Shown here piece by piece: positions 8,333 through 17,442 of a stretch of 45,013 nucleotides of DNA. Source of the stretch: Leptospira biflexa. Its GTDB lineage: Bacteria; Spirochaetota; Leptospiria; Turneriellales; DYLW01. The stretch is from contig DYLW01000021.1 in assembly GCA_020721865.1 (NCBI GenBank), forward strand, positions 1 through 45,013, given 5' to 3'. The position numbers were made by a program, and so were the translations under genes. The notes below the pieces were generated by a model that ran no database searches, had not been told where the DNA came from, and saw nothing but the letters and a program-made list of their open reading frames with translations. Position 1 is the first letter of the stretch; each line of letters starts with the position of its first letter.

Positions 8333-10011
8333 ATAGAATTCTGATTCTGGATTTTTATACAGACGAACCATCCTGTTTTGGAGTTTCCCCCAGCATTTCC
8401 CCCAAAATACGCAGTGTATACGGGGCAGCCTTGGAGTATTTTGCCAAATCCAGCGTTGACTACAAAACCGTGGACGAAATACGGGATACCTGGAAAATAC
8501 CGGCAGAATACGGGGCAGTTTTCCTGTATGGCGGGGCCACCGTCCCCGGAAAATACCTTTCCGCCCGGATTGGGACTTCGGCGGAGGCGGCAAAACTTCT
8601 CACAGAAAATCCACATCTGAAGGGCAGAATATATGTGGACGGAGCCCTCCGTTTCCTGCCCACCGCTCAATTAAGCAATCTGGAAAAACTGGGGGCGGTT
8701 TTTCTCTCTCCCATGGAACTCTGGCTTTCCGGTGGATATCCTCTGCCCAGTGCCTCCGCTGAACTGCCCATACCGCCGGATTATTATGAACGCATCCGGA
8801 AGGCAGCATTAACCGGGGCCAGCATCCTTCCCCTCCACTACCGGTATCCATACGTCATGGTGGAGCTGGAGACATCCATGGGCTGCAACCGGAAAGTCCA
8901 CTGCAGTTTCTGTGCAGACGGGATTGGCCGAAATATTGCCTCCCGTCCGGTGGAGCATATACTGGAAGAGATGGGTGCACTCCGGGATAACGGTGCGGAG
9001 TACTTCCGGCTGGGTTGCCAGAGTGATCTGATGACATTCCACGCCCGGAAAGATACCTGGGCCAATGGGTTTCCCCAACCCGATGTTTCCGCATTGGAAA
9101 GCCTGTATTCCGGAATCCGGAACACAGTTCCCGGTTTAAAAGTCCTCCATCTGGATAATATCAACCCCGGAGTCATTGCCACATGGCCCACGGAGTCCAG
9201 AGAAATTCTGAAGATCATTGCCACCCATAACACTCCCCAGGATGTGGCCGCCATGGGTATGGAAACCGCCGATGCGGAAGTTGTGAAAAAAAATCACCTG
9301 AAAATTCTACCGGAAGATATGCTGCGGGTTCTGGAAATCCTGCAGGAAACGGGGAAGAGCAACGGCCAATGGAAAATACACCCCGGTTTGAATTTTCTTT
9401 CCGGACTTCCCGGGGAAAATATGGATACTTTCCGCAAAAATTATGATTTCCTGAAGAATATCCTGGATTTGGGCATCCTGCTGCGAAGGATTAACATCCG
9501 GAAAGTAAGGGTGATGGAAAAAACTCCACTCTTTTCCCAGTTGCGGACAGAGAAATGGAGATACACATCCCGGTTGGAAAACCGCTTCCGCTATTACAAG
9601 GATAAGATCCGCAATGATATTGATATCCCCATGCTGAAAAAAATATACCCCACCGGCACCCACATCTCCGGTGTGATTCTGGAAAAAAAGGAATCCTGGG
9701 GTTTTTACGGGCGCCCCATGGGTTCTTATCCCATCACCGTAAAAATTCTGGCCTCCGGAGCTCTCATGGGGTCTCTCCGGAATGCCACAGAAAGGGAACA
9801 TCCCTGGGTAACCACGAATGTCACCATCATTGACCACCAGGAGAGGTCCCTCCTGGGCATTTCTGCAATGGATAATCTGAGGGCATTTTCCCTGCCAGAG
9901 CTGAAAAAGATACTTCCGGAAAAAGACGCCCTAAAATTGTGGAGCAACCCGCAACAAAAAGCCCTCCCGGATCATATTTCTCTTGACTCCGTGTCTGACT
10001 TTCTTCATTAG
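8329..10011 (+). CDS. Radical SAM protein of a mostly archaeal uncharacterised family (COG1031-like)
   Basis: A 560-residue enzyme. The Fe-S motif is [11 protein letters not shown], which is CX5CX2C rather than the usual CX3CX2C. Further stretches match what I remember of the archaeal COG1031 family: [47 protein letters not shown] and [10 protein letters not shown]. The N-terminal 180 residues look like a nucleotide- or cobalamin-type Rossmann region without a clear cofactor motif. The C-terminal part (about 450-530, [18 protein letters not shown] and [10 protein letters not shown]) resembles a TRAM-like barrel, which would suit an RNA substrate. It starts with TTG inside the previous gene's stop, and rpmI follows after four bases. 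The reaction is unknown; tRNA or rRNA modification is my inference from the TRAM-like end and the ribosomal neighbours. Confidence 0.75.
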   Translation: MNRILILDFYTDEPSCFGVSPSISPKIRSVYGAALEYFAKSSVDYKTVDEIRDTWKIPAEYGAVFLYGGATVPGKYLSARIGTSAEAAKLLTENPHLKGRIYVDGALRFLPTAQLSNLEKLGAVFLSPMELWLSGGYPLPSASAELPIPPDYYERIRKAALTGASILPLHYRYPYVMVELETSMGCNRKVHCSFCADGIGRNIASRPVEHILEEMGALRDNGAEYFRLGCQSDLMTFHARKDTWANGFPQPDVSALESLYSGIRNTVPGLKVLHLDNINPGVIATWPTESREILKIIATHNTPQDVAAMGMETADAEVVKKNHLKILPEDMLRVLEILQETGKSNGQWKIHPGLNFLSGLPGENMDTFRKNYDFLKNILDLGILLRRINIRKVRVMEKTPLFSQLRTEKWRYTSRLENRFRYYKDKIRNDIDIPMLKKIYPTGTHISGVILEKKESWGFYGRPMGSYPITVKILASGALMGSLRNATEREHPWVTTNVTIIDHQERSLLGISAMDNLRAFSLPELKKILPEKDALKLWSNPQQKALPDHISLDSVSDFLH

Positions 10012-10015
10012 ACCC

Positions 10016-10210
10016 ATGCCTAAGATAAAAACAAACCGGGCGGCTTCGAAAAGATTCCGTCTGACTGCGTCCGGGAAATTAAAAAGAGCAAAAGCAAATA
10101 AAAACCATATATTAACCAAGAAAAAGCCAAAAAGAAAAAACCAATTGGCAAAAGGCGGTTATGTTTCCCAATCAGATACCGGCAGAATGAACCGACTTTT
10201 AGTCAAATAA
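10016..10210 (+). CDS. rpmI: Large ribosomal subunit protein bL35
   Basis: A 64-residue, very basic protein with the family N-terminus [14 protein letters not shown] and the conserved [16 protein letters not shown] stretch. The ATG at 10016 is chosen over an in-frame start further upstream because it gives the exact L35 N-terminus. It lies four bases after the radical SAM stop and 12 bases before rplT's coding region begins. The usual partner infC is not in front of it: the position is taken by the radical SAM gene. Confidence 0.97.
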   Translation: MPKIKTNRAASKRFRLTASGKLKRAKANKNHILTKKKPKRKNQLAKGGYVSQSDTGRMNRLLVK

Positions 10211-10219
10211 GAGGATATT

Positions 10220-10585
10220 ATGAGATCAGTAAATGGTACCATTCATAAAAATAGAAGAGACAAAGTATTAGAAAGAGCCAAGGGTTTCCGGGGCGGGAGA
10301 AGACGTCTTTACAAAACGGCCAAAGACGCCGTGATGAAATCCTACCAGTGGGCATACCGCGACCGCAGACAGAAAAAAAGAGATTTTCGTGCACTGTGGA
10401 TACAGCGGATCTCTGCTGGCTGTGTGGCAAATGGCATCAGCTATTCCCGTTTCATTGATGGCACCAAAAAGGCAAACATCCTGTTGAACAGAAAAATGCT
10501 GAGCGAGCTGGCTATCCACAATCCGGAAACATTTTCGCGTATAGTGGAAACGGCAAAAGCTGCTGCACAAGCCGTAAAAGCATAA
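10220..10585 (+). CDS. rplT: Large ribosomal subunit protein bL20
   Basis: A 121-residue 23S rRNA-binding assembly protein. It has the family motifs RRDKVLERAKGFRGGRRRLY at the N-terminus, YRDRRQKKRDFRALWIQRI in the middle and NRKMLSELAIHNPETF towards the end. The ribosome site GAGGATATT directly precedes the ATG. It ends the plus-strand operon, since the strong hairpin terminator at 10611-10640 follows. Confidence 0.97.
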   Translation: MRSVNGTIHKNRRDKVLERAKGFRGGRRRLYKTAKDAVMKSYQWAYRDRRQKKRDFRALWIQRISAGCVANGISYSRFIDGTKKANILLNRKMLSELAIHNPETFSRIVETAKAAAQAVKA

Positions 10586-10610
10586 GCACCAAAATCCACC
10601 AAAAGACAAT

Positions 10611-10640
10611 AAAAAAAACCCCCGGAAGGGGTTTTTTTTT
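10611..10640. terminator. Bidirectional Rho-independent terminator
   Basis: A run of eight A, CCCC, a short GGAA-type loop, GGGG and nine T. The A and T runs flank the GC stem, so it works on both strands: for rplT on the plus strand and for the unknown gene ending at 10649 on the minus strand. Confidence 0.88.
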
Positions 10641-10648
10641 ATTTCTGT

Positions 10649-11371
10649 TTAATTCTGGTATATTTCAATACCAGTTTCGCTGATAACCGTGCCCGTATTT
10701 GCATTCACCCGGATGGAATACTGACCAGTGAGAATATTCGGGAAAAAAGCTGTATTCTGATATGTTTCATAGGTTTTTAGCAGACGGTCATTCGCGTATA
10801 AAAATACAGTTTTTTTGCCAGAAAGCTCCTTATCCATCAGGATGGTAAGTAAAACGCTCCGTTCCCCATCTTTGATAAACTGGTAGTGCAGCAACGGTGA
10901 ATTATCCTTAGTATTTTTCATGGATGCTTCCAGAAGAGTCACCTTCTGCCCGGCCATCTCCCCTCCTCTTGCGGGTACCATATTGGTTTGTGTGGTTGAT
11001 AAAAGAAAGCCATCCACAACGTTTTGGAAGAAACGGATTCCGGAATCCACTTTTGAAGATAAAACAATCCGAAGAGTGGGTTTAAGGGATTTTTCCTTGC
11101 GAAGGGAACGGTGCACAAACTGGAGCAGAAAATCCGGAGTCCTTTTTTCCGCCTTATCAAACTCCAGATCTTCCGGAATGGGAATGTCCTTTTCCGATGT
11201 GTCTGAATGCAGCATTTTATACAGTTGTCGCTTTTTAAAGTTTTTTAAATACTGCTCAAAGGTAAATAACTTCCCATAGCCAGCCATATCCAAATCCGCA
11301 GCCGGGAGGGATTTCTGCGATTCTGCCTCTCTATCCTCTGCTAAAAGCTTTAAAAATATATCCTTTTCCAT
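10649..11371 (-). CDS. Hypothetical protein downstream of the sigma-like factor
   Basis: A 240-residue protein that I do not recognise. The N-terminal third is charged and helical (LAEDREAESQKSLPAADLDM, YLKNFKKRQLYKML). The C-terminal half alternates hydrophobic and polar residues as in a beta-sandwich (VLLTILMDKELSGKKTVFLY, GQYSIRVNANTGTVI). No membrane helix or signal peptide is visible, although a basic LKPTLRIVLSS segment occurs in the middle. It lies 71 bases after the sigma-like gene and shares its strand. A regulator of that factor is possible, but a classical anti-sigma factor would have a membrane helix or an ASD/ZAS motif, and I see neither. Confidence 0.6.
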   Translation of the reverse strand: MEKDIFLKLLAEDREAESQKSLPAADLDMAGYGKLFTFEQYLKNFKKRQLYKMLHSDTSEKDIPIPEDLEFDKAEKRTPDFLLQFVHRSLRKEKSLKPTLRIVLSSKVDSGIRFFQNVVDGFLLSTTQTNMVPARGGEMAGQKVTLLEASMKNTKDNSPLLHYQFIKDGERSVLLTILMDKELSGKKTVFLYANDRLLKTYETYQNTAFFPNILTGQYSIRVNANTGTVISETGIEIYQN

Positions 11372-11442
11372 AACCCCGCCTTAATATCTTTCCTGCTCTC
11401 TGTACAATGAGACGCCTCCCAACTCTATTTTCAACATTTTTT

Positions 11443-12399
11443 TTAAAAAAACCCGGAATTCGTTAGTTTTTGGTCCAATTTCTGCAATATTCTCAAAAAC
11501 TGAACGGAAGCAACCTTATCTGTGGTTTTCAAAAGCTCCGAAATTTTTTTATACGGAGCCCGTATTCCCCCGATGGTCTTTCTGTACTGGAGCACCATTC
11601 TTCCATGGGTTTGCTTCTTTCTGGCCAATTTCTGTATCAAATCAATGATTTCGGGTGGATATTGGGGATTTTCATAATTTTCGCTCCAGGACGATGGATC
11701 TTTTTCCAAATCCAGGTGATCTTCAAAAAAACTGCGGAGATTTTTTTCCAGCCGCAGGATATCCAGGTAAAGGGCACTCACGGATTCTTCATACGCAGAA
11801 TACTCTCTGTTTTTTTTCAGGCCTTCCTCTTTCAGATCTGAGATGAAAATAACAATATCTTCTCTTTTTTTTCCGGAAAGTTTAATCAAATACTGGATCT
11901 CTTCTTCGGAAAAAAATGTATATAAAACGAACACCAGCTTGAAAAGGACTCTGTCATAAGGAGATAACTCATCGACCATGGAATCAATCACATCCATGAT
12001 GGGATTATCCAGTATCTTCTCCTGATCAAAGGAATCCACTACCAGACTTTCCAGAACTTCCTCGTTGTTGATTACTCTTTCCTGGATGCTTCTGGATCTT
12101 TTGAAGCGAATAAAATCAATGGTAAAATTTCGCAAAACCCGGAAAAACCAGGTGCGGAAGCTGCTTTTCCCCTCAAACTTGCGGAGTTTTTCCCCATCCT
12201 GGAGTTTTTCAAAAACAAAGAGGTAAAAATCCCCGGCTTCATCTTCCGAAAAACGAAAGTTGCGGATGGGAAAATTGTAGATATCATCAGAATACAGATT
12301 AAAAAAATCCTCCAGAACGGCATTATCCCCCAGCCGAAGCTCGCGGATAATTTCCATAACCTGGGTTTCTTTTTTCTCTTTGTTTTCCGCCAGCCCCAT
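11443..12399 (-). CDS. RNA polymerase sigma-70/ECF-like factor with C-terminal extension
   Basis: A 318-residue protein with an ECF-like region 2 at about residues 25-105. Helix 2.1/2.2 is DFFNLYSDDIYNF, and the -10-reading helix is EGKSSFRTWFFRVLRNFTI with the following DFIRFKRSR. A region-4-like helical part lies at about 150-215 (LSPYDRVLFKLVFVLY, SEEEIQYLIKLSGKKREDI), but its helix-turn-helix is weak. About 100 further residues follow, including a possible second region-4-like helix pair (TIGGIRAPYKKISELLKTTD). Typical ECF factors are near 190 residues. The ATG directly follows the glmS stop, and GGTGGAG in the end of glmS serves as ribosome site, so translation is coupled to glmS. Target genes cannot be read from the sequence. 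Confidence 0.75.
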   Translation of the reverse strand: MGLAENKEKKETQVMEIIRELRLGDNAVLEDFFNLYSDDIYNFPIRNFRFSEDEAGDFYLFVFEKLQDGEKLRKFEGKSSFRTWFFRVLRNFTIDFIRFKRSRSIQERVINNEEVLESLVVDSFDQEKILDNPIMDVIDSMVDELSPYDRVLFKLVFVLYTFFSEEEIQYLIKLSGKKREDIVIFISDLKEEGLKKNREYSAYEESVSALYLDILRLEKNLRSFFEDHLDLEKDPSSWSENYENPQYPPEIIDLIQKLARKKQTHGRMVLQYRKTIGGIRAPYKKISELLKTTDKVASVQFLRILQKLDQKLTNSGFF

Positions 12400-14250
12400 T
12401 TACTCCACCGTGACAGATTTTGCCAGATTCCTCGGCTGGTCCACATCACACCCCCGGTAAAGTGCAGTATAATAAGATATGAGCTGGAGCGGAAGGATGG
12501 TCAGAAGAGGTGACAGAGGCTCGGCCACGGGAGGTATCTCAAAATAATAGTCAGATAGGTCTTTTACCTCTTGGTCACCTTCAGTGATGATGGAAATGAT
12601 TTTTCCATTACGGGCTTTCACTTCCTGTATATTGGAGATCATTTTGGTGCGGATTTCACTTTGGGGGACAATGGCTATCACCGGCACTTTTTCGGAAACC
12701 AGTGCAATGGGACCATGTTTGAATTCTCCCCCGGCGTATCCGGATGCATGAATATAGGAAATCTCTTTCAATTTGAGTGCACCCTCCAGAGCCGTGGGAA
12801 AATTATAGGTGCGTCCCAGAAAAATTGTATCATTCACTGTATTCAAATATGCACCAATTTCTTTTAAGCGTTCATGGTTCTTGAGAATACTCCTCATTTT
12901 TTCCGGGATGGTATAGATTTCATCTAAGAACTGAATCCTTTCTTCTTTGGGAAGTATCCATTTAATGGAGCTTAAATACAGTGCAAACAGAAACAGGTTC
13001 AGTAATTCCGCCGTATACGCTTTGGTGGAAGCTACCCCAATTTCCGGACCGGCCAGCAAATCAATCACCGCATCGGATTCCCGTGCCATGGTGGAATTCA
13101 TATTATTTACGAAGGATAATACTTTAATAAATTTGGATTTTGCCTCATGGAGACTGGCAAGGGTATCTGCCGTTTCTCCGGACTGGCTGATGGCGATCAC
13201 CATACTGTCCCCCGCCACCACCGGATTTCTGTACCGGAATTCCGATGAATAATCCGCTTCAGAAAAGATCTTCACAAACTGCTCAAAGAAATTTTTACCG
13301 TTAAAACCGGCATTCAAGGACGTCCCGGACGCCTGAATCACAATCCTTCCAATGCGGGCCAGGTAATCCCTCTCCATTTTTAATTCATTGAAAATGATGT
13401 GTTTATTTTCGTTGATTCGGTGGGACAGTATCCGTTCAATCATTTCCGGCTGCTCATAGATCTCCTTGAGCATATAATGGTCGAATTCCCCTTTCTCAAT
13501 GTCATCGCTTTTCATGAGAATTTTCTCAAAATTTGGTTCTTTGAGATTTCCATCAAAATCACTCAATACCACTGTTCCCTGGGTAATAAAACCGCATTCT
13601 TTATCTTTCAGATAATAGGCTTTTTTAGCAAGGGGCACCAGGGCAGGAAGATCCGATGCCAGAAAATTTTCTTTCTGCTGGTTATCTTCGTCTTTACCAA
13701 TGGCCAGGATCAAGGGTGCTCCGTTTTTTGCGAAAAATATTTTTTCCGGAACTTTTTCTGATATTAGGGCAATGGCAAATTTTCCCTCAATTCTTTTTAA
13801 TACCCGTAAGAAAGCGACTTCCGGACGAAAATTTTCTTTGAGATATTTTTCAAACAGATGGGGAATCACTTCCGTATCCGTTTCTGATGAAAAAATGAAC
13901 CCATCGTCCATGAGTTCATTTTTTAACTCCATATAATTTTCCACAATTCCATTCTGCACCACGGCAATGGTACCCGAAGAATTGGTGTGTGGATGGGAGT
14001 TCACCTTGGATGGCTCTCCGTGCGTTGCCCAGCGGGTATGCCCAATTCCCAGATTTCCCGGCATGGGCCGTTTATTCACAATATCCACCAATCCGGCAAT
14101 TTTCCCTTTGTTTTTCTGAATGGACAATTCAGATCTATCCATGATTGCAATCCCGGCGGAATCATACCCCCGGTATTCCAGCCTCTGCAGCCCCACCAGC
14201 AACACAGATGAGACAGATTTGGGTCCAATATATCCCACAATTCCACACAT
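12400..14250 (-). CDS. glmS: Glutamine-fructose-6-phosphate aminotransferase (isomerizing)
   Basis: Makes glucosamine-6-phosphate from fructose-6-phosphate and glutamine, the first step to UDP-GlcNAc for peptidoglycan and lipid A. The 616-residue length is normal. Cys2 of MCGIVGYIG is the glutaminase nucleophile, and RLEYRGYDSAGIA, HTRWATHGEPS and NGIVENYMELK belong to the same N-terminal domain. Two SIS isomerase domains follow (QASGTSLNAG, ISQSGETADTLA, FLGRTYNFPTALEGALKLKE), and the family end is LAKSVTVE. A strong AAGGAGGGAG lies before the start. I see no glmS ribozyme in the 31-base gap from pgsA. Confidence 0.97.
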   Translation of the reverse strand: MCGIVGYIGPKSVSSVLLVGLQRLEYRGYDSAGIAIMDRSELSIQKNKGKIAGLVDIVNKRPMPGNLGIGHTRWATHGEPSKVNSHPHTNSSGTIAVVQNGIVENYMELKNELMDDGFIFSSETDTEVIPHLFEKYLKENFRPEVAFLRVLKRIEGKFAIALISEKVPEKIFFAKNGAPLILAIGKDEDNQQKENFLASDLPALVPLAKKAYYLKDKECGFITQGTVVLSDFDGNLKEPNFEKILMKSDDIEKGEFDHYMLKEIYEQPEMIERILSHRINENKHIIFNELKMERDYLARIGRIVIQASGTSLNAGFNGKNFFEQFVKIFSEADYSSEFRYRNPVVAGDSMVIAISQSGETADTLASLHEAKSKFIKVLSFVNNMNSTMARESDAVIDLLAGPEIGVASTKAYTAELLNLFLFALYLSSIKWILPKEERIQFLDEIYTIPEKMRSILKNHERLKEIGAYLNTVNDTIFLGRTYNFPTALEGALKLKEISYIHASGYAGGEFKHGPIALVSEKVPVIAIVPQSEIRTKMISNIQEVKARNGKIISIITEGDQEVKDLSDYYFEIPPVAEPLSPLLTILPLQLISYYTALYRGCDVDQPRNLAKSVTVE

Positions 14251-14281
14251 AATAACTCCCTCCTTCTGATACTATTACGCT

Positions 14282-14845
14282 TTACTCAACAGGCAGAAAA
14301 ACCGTTTTCCAGTATGTACTGGTATATTTGATCATTCCACCGGCAAAAATAAAAACAACAAAGTATAAAGAGCACTTTTTATATTGCCAATCCAGCAGGT
14401 AAAACAAAAAACTGATGGAAATAAAAAATACTCCAAATTTTCCCCAATAATTCGGTTTACCAAGCAGGTTCCTCCTGAAAAGCAAAAATGATCCAAAAAA
14501 AACCCCCGCCATTTCCCGGATCAGAATAAAGATGACAAACCAGAGGGGCAATCCTTTGTTTAAATAAAGCAGAAACAGAGTGGAGATGACTCCCACTTTA
14601 TCGGCAAGGGGATCCAGATACTGTCCCAGAGGGGTTTCCTGCCCCAGGAGCCGTGCCAGAAACCCATCCAGGAAATCAGATAAAACCATACAAAAAGCAA
14701 CTCCCAGGGCGTAGTACATATATACGCTCTGGGTTAGACTCTTCTCTGTATAATGCCACAATAAGGGAATGGCAATCACCCGGGAGAGGGATAGAAAATT
14801 GGAAATGGTGAATACTCGATATTGGAAAAGTTCACGAAATGTCAT
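14282..14845 (-). CDS. pgsA: CDP-alcohol phosphatidyltransferase, probably phosphatidylglycerophosphate synthase
   Basis: An inner-membrane enzyme that transfers a phosphatidyl group from CDP-diacylglycerol, most likely to glycerol-3-phosphate. At 187 residues it has the length of PgsA. The CDP-alcohol signature is exact at residues about 57-82: DFLDGFLAR, eight residues, G, three residues, D, three residues, D. There are about five hydrophobic membrane segments (VYMYYALGVAFCMVLS, VGVISTLFLLYL, WFVIFILIREMAG, FGVFFISISFLFYLL, LYFVVFIFAGGMI). The start lies four bases after the purA stop, and glmS is the next gene. The exact alcohol acceptor is inferred from length and context. Confidence 0.87.
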   Translation of the reverse strand: MTFRELFQYRVFTISNFLSLSRVIAIPLLWHYTEKSLTQSVYMYYALGVAFCMVLSDFLDGFLARLLGQETPLGQYLDPLADKVGVISTLFLLYLNKGLPLWFVIFILIREMAGVFFGSFLLFRRNLLGKPNYWGKFGVFFISISFLFYLLDWQYKKCSLYFVVFIFAGGMIKYTSTYWKTVFLPVE

Positions 14846-14849
14846 TCCG

Positions 14850-16121
14850 CTACTTGCCCAGAATCATGTCCTCTCTTTTGGGTCCAACACCAATCCACTT
14901 CACAGGAAGCCCGGTGAATTTTTCAACGGTTTCCACATATTTGCGGGCGTTTTTGGGAAGGTCATTTCTGTTGCGGACATGGGCAGTTTTCTCTTTCCAG
15001 CCGGGCATTTCTTCATAGAGAACTTTGACGTTTTCCACTTCTCCGGACGGAAAATACGAAATTCTTTTTCCGTTCAGCTCATACCCCACGCCGATTTTAA
15101 TGGTATCAAAGGAATCCAGAACGTCCAGCTTGGTCATTGCCAGAGATGTGAGGCCGTTGACACGTGCCGCATGTTTGATCACTTCCACATCATACCAGCC
15201 TGTTCTCCGGGGACGACCCGTAGTGGCCCCGTATTCATTTCCGGCTTTACGGAGAATTTCTCCGAGCTCTGGTTCCAGCTCGGTGGGGAAAGGACCCTCC
15301 CCCACTCTGGTAATATAGGCTTTGGCCAGACCCACCACTTCCCGGAGATGCTGGAAGGAAATTCCGGTACCGGTTATGGCCCCGCCGGTGGTGGAATTGG
15401 AGCTGGTCACAAAAGGATATGTTCCAAAGTCCACATCCAGCATTGTTCCCTGTGCCCCTTCCAAAAGAATATTTTTTCCGGAATCCAGCTCCATATTCAG
15501 ATAATAGGGAGCGTTAATCAGCATGGGCCGGACATTTTCCGCAATATTACGCAGATAATCTGTCATTTCCTGCAGGGAGATGGGACTTTTTTTATAAATA
15601 TTCTCTAATACTTTATTTTTCTGCTCCAGAATCAGGGGGAGCCTTTTTGTATAAAATCCTTCCGAGATTAAATCCCGCATACGGATTCCCCAGCGGGACA
15701 CCTTGTCTGTATAACAAAATCCAATGCCACGTTTAGTGGTTCCAATTTTGTTATTCCCCAAGGATTCTTCCTGAATGGAGTCCATTTCTTTATGGTAAGG
15801 AAGCAGGACATGGGCATTATCCGCTATCCGCAAGCGGTCTCTTACCTTGATACCTTTGCTTTCCAGGTCTTTGATTTCATCAAACAGAGCATCCGGGTCA
15901 ACGACCATTCCCCCGCCCAGAACGCTGATGGTGTTCTCATACATCATCCCGGAGGGGACAAGATGGAATACTATTTTCTGGTTACCCACCTCAACAGTGT
16001 GCCCGGCGTTGGCTCCGCCGGAATAACGCACTACAATATCTGTTTTGCTGGCTAAATAATCTATAACTTTTGCCTTCCCTTCATCACCCCATTGGGCACC
16101 GATCACTATATCTGCTGGCAT
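14850..16121 (-). CDS. purA: Adenylosuccinate synthetase
   Basis: Joins IMP and aspartate with GTP hydrolysis to make adenylosuccinate on the way to AMP. The 423-residue length is normal. The N-terminal P-loop reads WGDEGKAKVID, with alanine where most species have glycine (GDEGKGK); I recall this variant from Leptospira. Other conserved parts are GGANAGHTVEVG, HLVPSGM, IGTTKRGIGFCY, EGAQGTMLDVDFGTYPFVTS and TGRPRRTGWYDV. Upstream, the 60-base gap has a nine-T tract 11 bases before the ATG on the coding strand and no clear Shine-Dalgarno sequence. Confidence 0.96.
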   Translation of the reverse strand: MPADIVIGAQWGDEGKAKVIDYLASKTDIVVRYSGGANAGHTVEVGNQKIVFHLVPSGMMYENTISVLGGGMVVDPDALFDEIKDLESKGIKVRDRLRIADNAHVLLPYHKEMDSIQEESLGNNKIGTTKRGIGFCYTDKVSRWGIRMRDLISEGFYTKRLPLILEQKNKVLENIYKKSPISLQEMTDYLRNIAENVRPMLINAPYYLNMELDSGKNILLEGAQGTMLDVDFGTYPFVTSSNSTTGGAITGTGISFQHLREVVGLAKAYITRVGEGPFPTELEPELGEILRKAGNEYGATTGRPRRTGWYDVEVIKHAARVNGLTSLAMTKLDVLDSFDTIKIGVGYELNGKRISYFPSGEVENVKVLYEEMPGWKEKTAHVRNRNDLPKNARKYVETVEKFTGLPVKWIGVGPKREDMILGK

Positions 16122-16181
16122 AGTGCCACAAAAAAAAACGCTGGCATGGGAACAAATATTATTTTAGTGGAAAAACCCCGC

Positions 16182-17441
16182 TCAGGGACCAATTTCCCGG
16201 GAACCACCAGAGGAGTATTTTTCCTTCTCATCCACATCCAGAAGCCCAGCCTTATCTTTTTCCACCTTTCCCTCTTTTTTTTCTTTTTCTTCCTGGGGTG
16301 GCTGGGTTTCCTCATTTTCATCTTTATCCGGTATAATGTCTTCATCAGATTCCGGGGTTTCTTCTTCCATGCCGGTGGATCTTTCTTCTATAGCTTTTTC
16401 GCATTCGGCAGCCCAATCGCTGGCCATTTTCTGGTATGCAGATTTGGGATAATGGTCCAGCATATACTGAAACACAGAGGCAGCCCGGACGAATTCATTT
16501 AGTTTGAAATAGGATTCCCCTTTTTTCATATAACAGGCTTCATCCATATTGCGGGGGGAATTGGATACTCCGGCGTTCAGATAATGAATGGCTTTTTTAT
16601 AATCCTGCCCAATCATCTCCATCACTCCCAGATAATAATAGCTCAGATCGGCTTCTGGGGTATCCGGAAATTTTTTCACAACTAAGGAGAAATACTGTTT
16701 GGCTTCTGCATATTTTTTTGTTTTATAGAGTTCATGACCCGCGTTGTAGGCTTCATTTTTATAGCGGGAAAGCACTTCGCCTTTTTCCTTATCCAGAAGA
16801 CCGTAATGATCAATATAACGTTCATACTCCCCAAATGCCAGGCCTTCCTTTTTCTGGGACATGAGAACTCTGGCCAGATTAATCCGGGCGGTTTTGTTGG
16901 CGGGATTTTCTGTGAGAGCAATTTCATACTGCCTTTGGGCTTTCACGGCATTGCCTTCATTCTGGTAAAATCGTCCTATTTCCGTGTAGATTTCTGAACG
17001 CAATGCTGGATCCGAAGTCTGCCCCAGCAATGATAGCAGGGAACTCATTCCCTCTTCGTTATATGCCTTGAGAATTTTCAGTTTGGCAATCCGGAATTCT
17101 GTATTTTTTTTCATCTTTTCATCCAGTTCCGAATACGCCGCCACTTCCAAATATTTTTTCAGGGCTGCTTCTTTGAGATTATTCCTTTCATAGCATTCCG
17201 CCAGATAAAAACGTGCCTGATAATCCGCCCGGGTTTCCGGATAATCAGAGGAGACAGTTAAGAATATATCCATGGCTTCTTTAACGGCTTCCCGGGTGTC
17301 CTGTTCCATCAGAAGACTTCCCTTCCGGAGAAGATTTTCCGATTTTACCTTTGGGCCGTTATACTGGGTTTCCACCAGCAGAATGATCATCGCGAAAAGA
17401 ATGGCTCCAATCCCCAAAATTATAGCTGTATTCTTTGTCAT
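16182..17441 (-). CDS. Membrane-anchored TPR repeat protein
   Basis: A 419-residue protein. Residues 5-23 (TAIILGIGAILFAMIILLV) form one N-terminal membrane anchor, so the rest probably faces the periplasm. Residues about 35-370 are a chain of tetratricopeptide-like repeats; examples are ARFYLAECYERNNLKEAALK, EIGRFYQNEGNAVKAQRQYE and YYYLGVMEMIGQDYKKAIHY. The last 50 residues are a low-complexity E/K/P-rich tail. The ATG follows the stop of the preceding fibronectin-like gene by one base, with GGGGAT as ribosome site, so the two are coupled. Such proteins are protein-protein scaffolds; the partner may be the preceding gene product. Confidence 0.82.
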   Translation of the reverse strand: MTKNTAIILGIGAILFAMIILLVETQYNGPKVKSENLLRKGSLLMEQDTREAVKEAMDIFLTVSSDYPETRADYQARFYLAECYERNNLKEAALKKYLEVAAYSELDEKMKKNTEFRIAKLKILKAYNEEGMSSLLSLLGQTSDPALRSEIYTEIGRFYQNEGNAVKAQRQYEIALTENPANKTARINLARVLMSQKKEGLAFGEYERYIDHYGLLDKEKGEVLSRYKNEAYNAGHELYKTKKYAEAKQYFSLVVKKFPDTPEADLSYYYLGVMEMIGQDYKKAIHYLNAGVSNSPRNMDEACYMKKGESYFKLNEFVRAASVFQYMLDHYPKSAYQKMASDWAAECEKAIEERSTGMEEETPESDEDIIPDKDENEETQPPQEEKEKKEGKVEKDKAGLLDVDEKEKYSSGGSREIGP

Positions 17442-17442
17442 T

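Noticed and set aside
14251..14281. A glmS ribozyme before glmS
   Set aside because: The gap from pgsA is only 31 bases and holds just the ribosome site.
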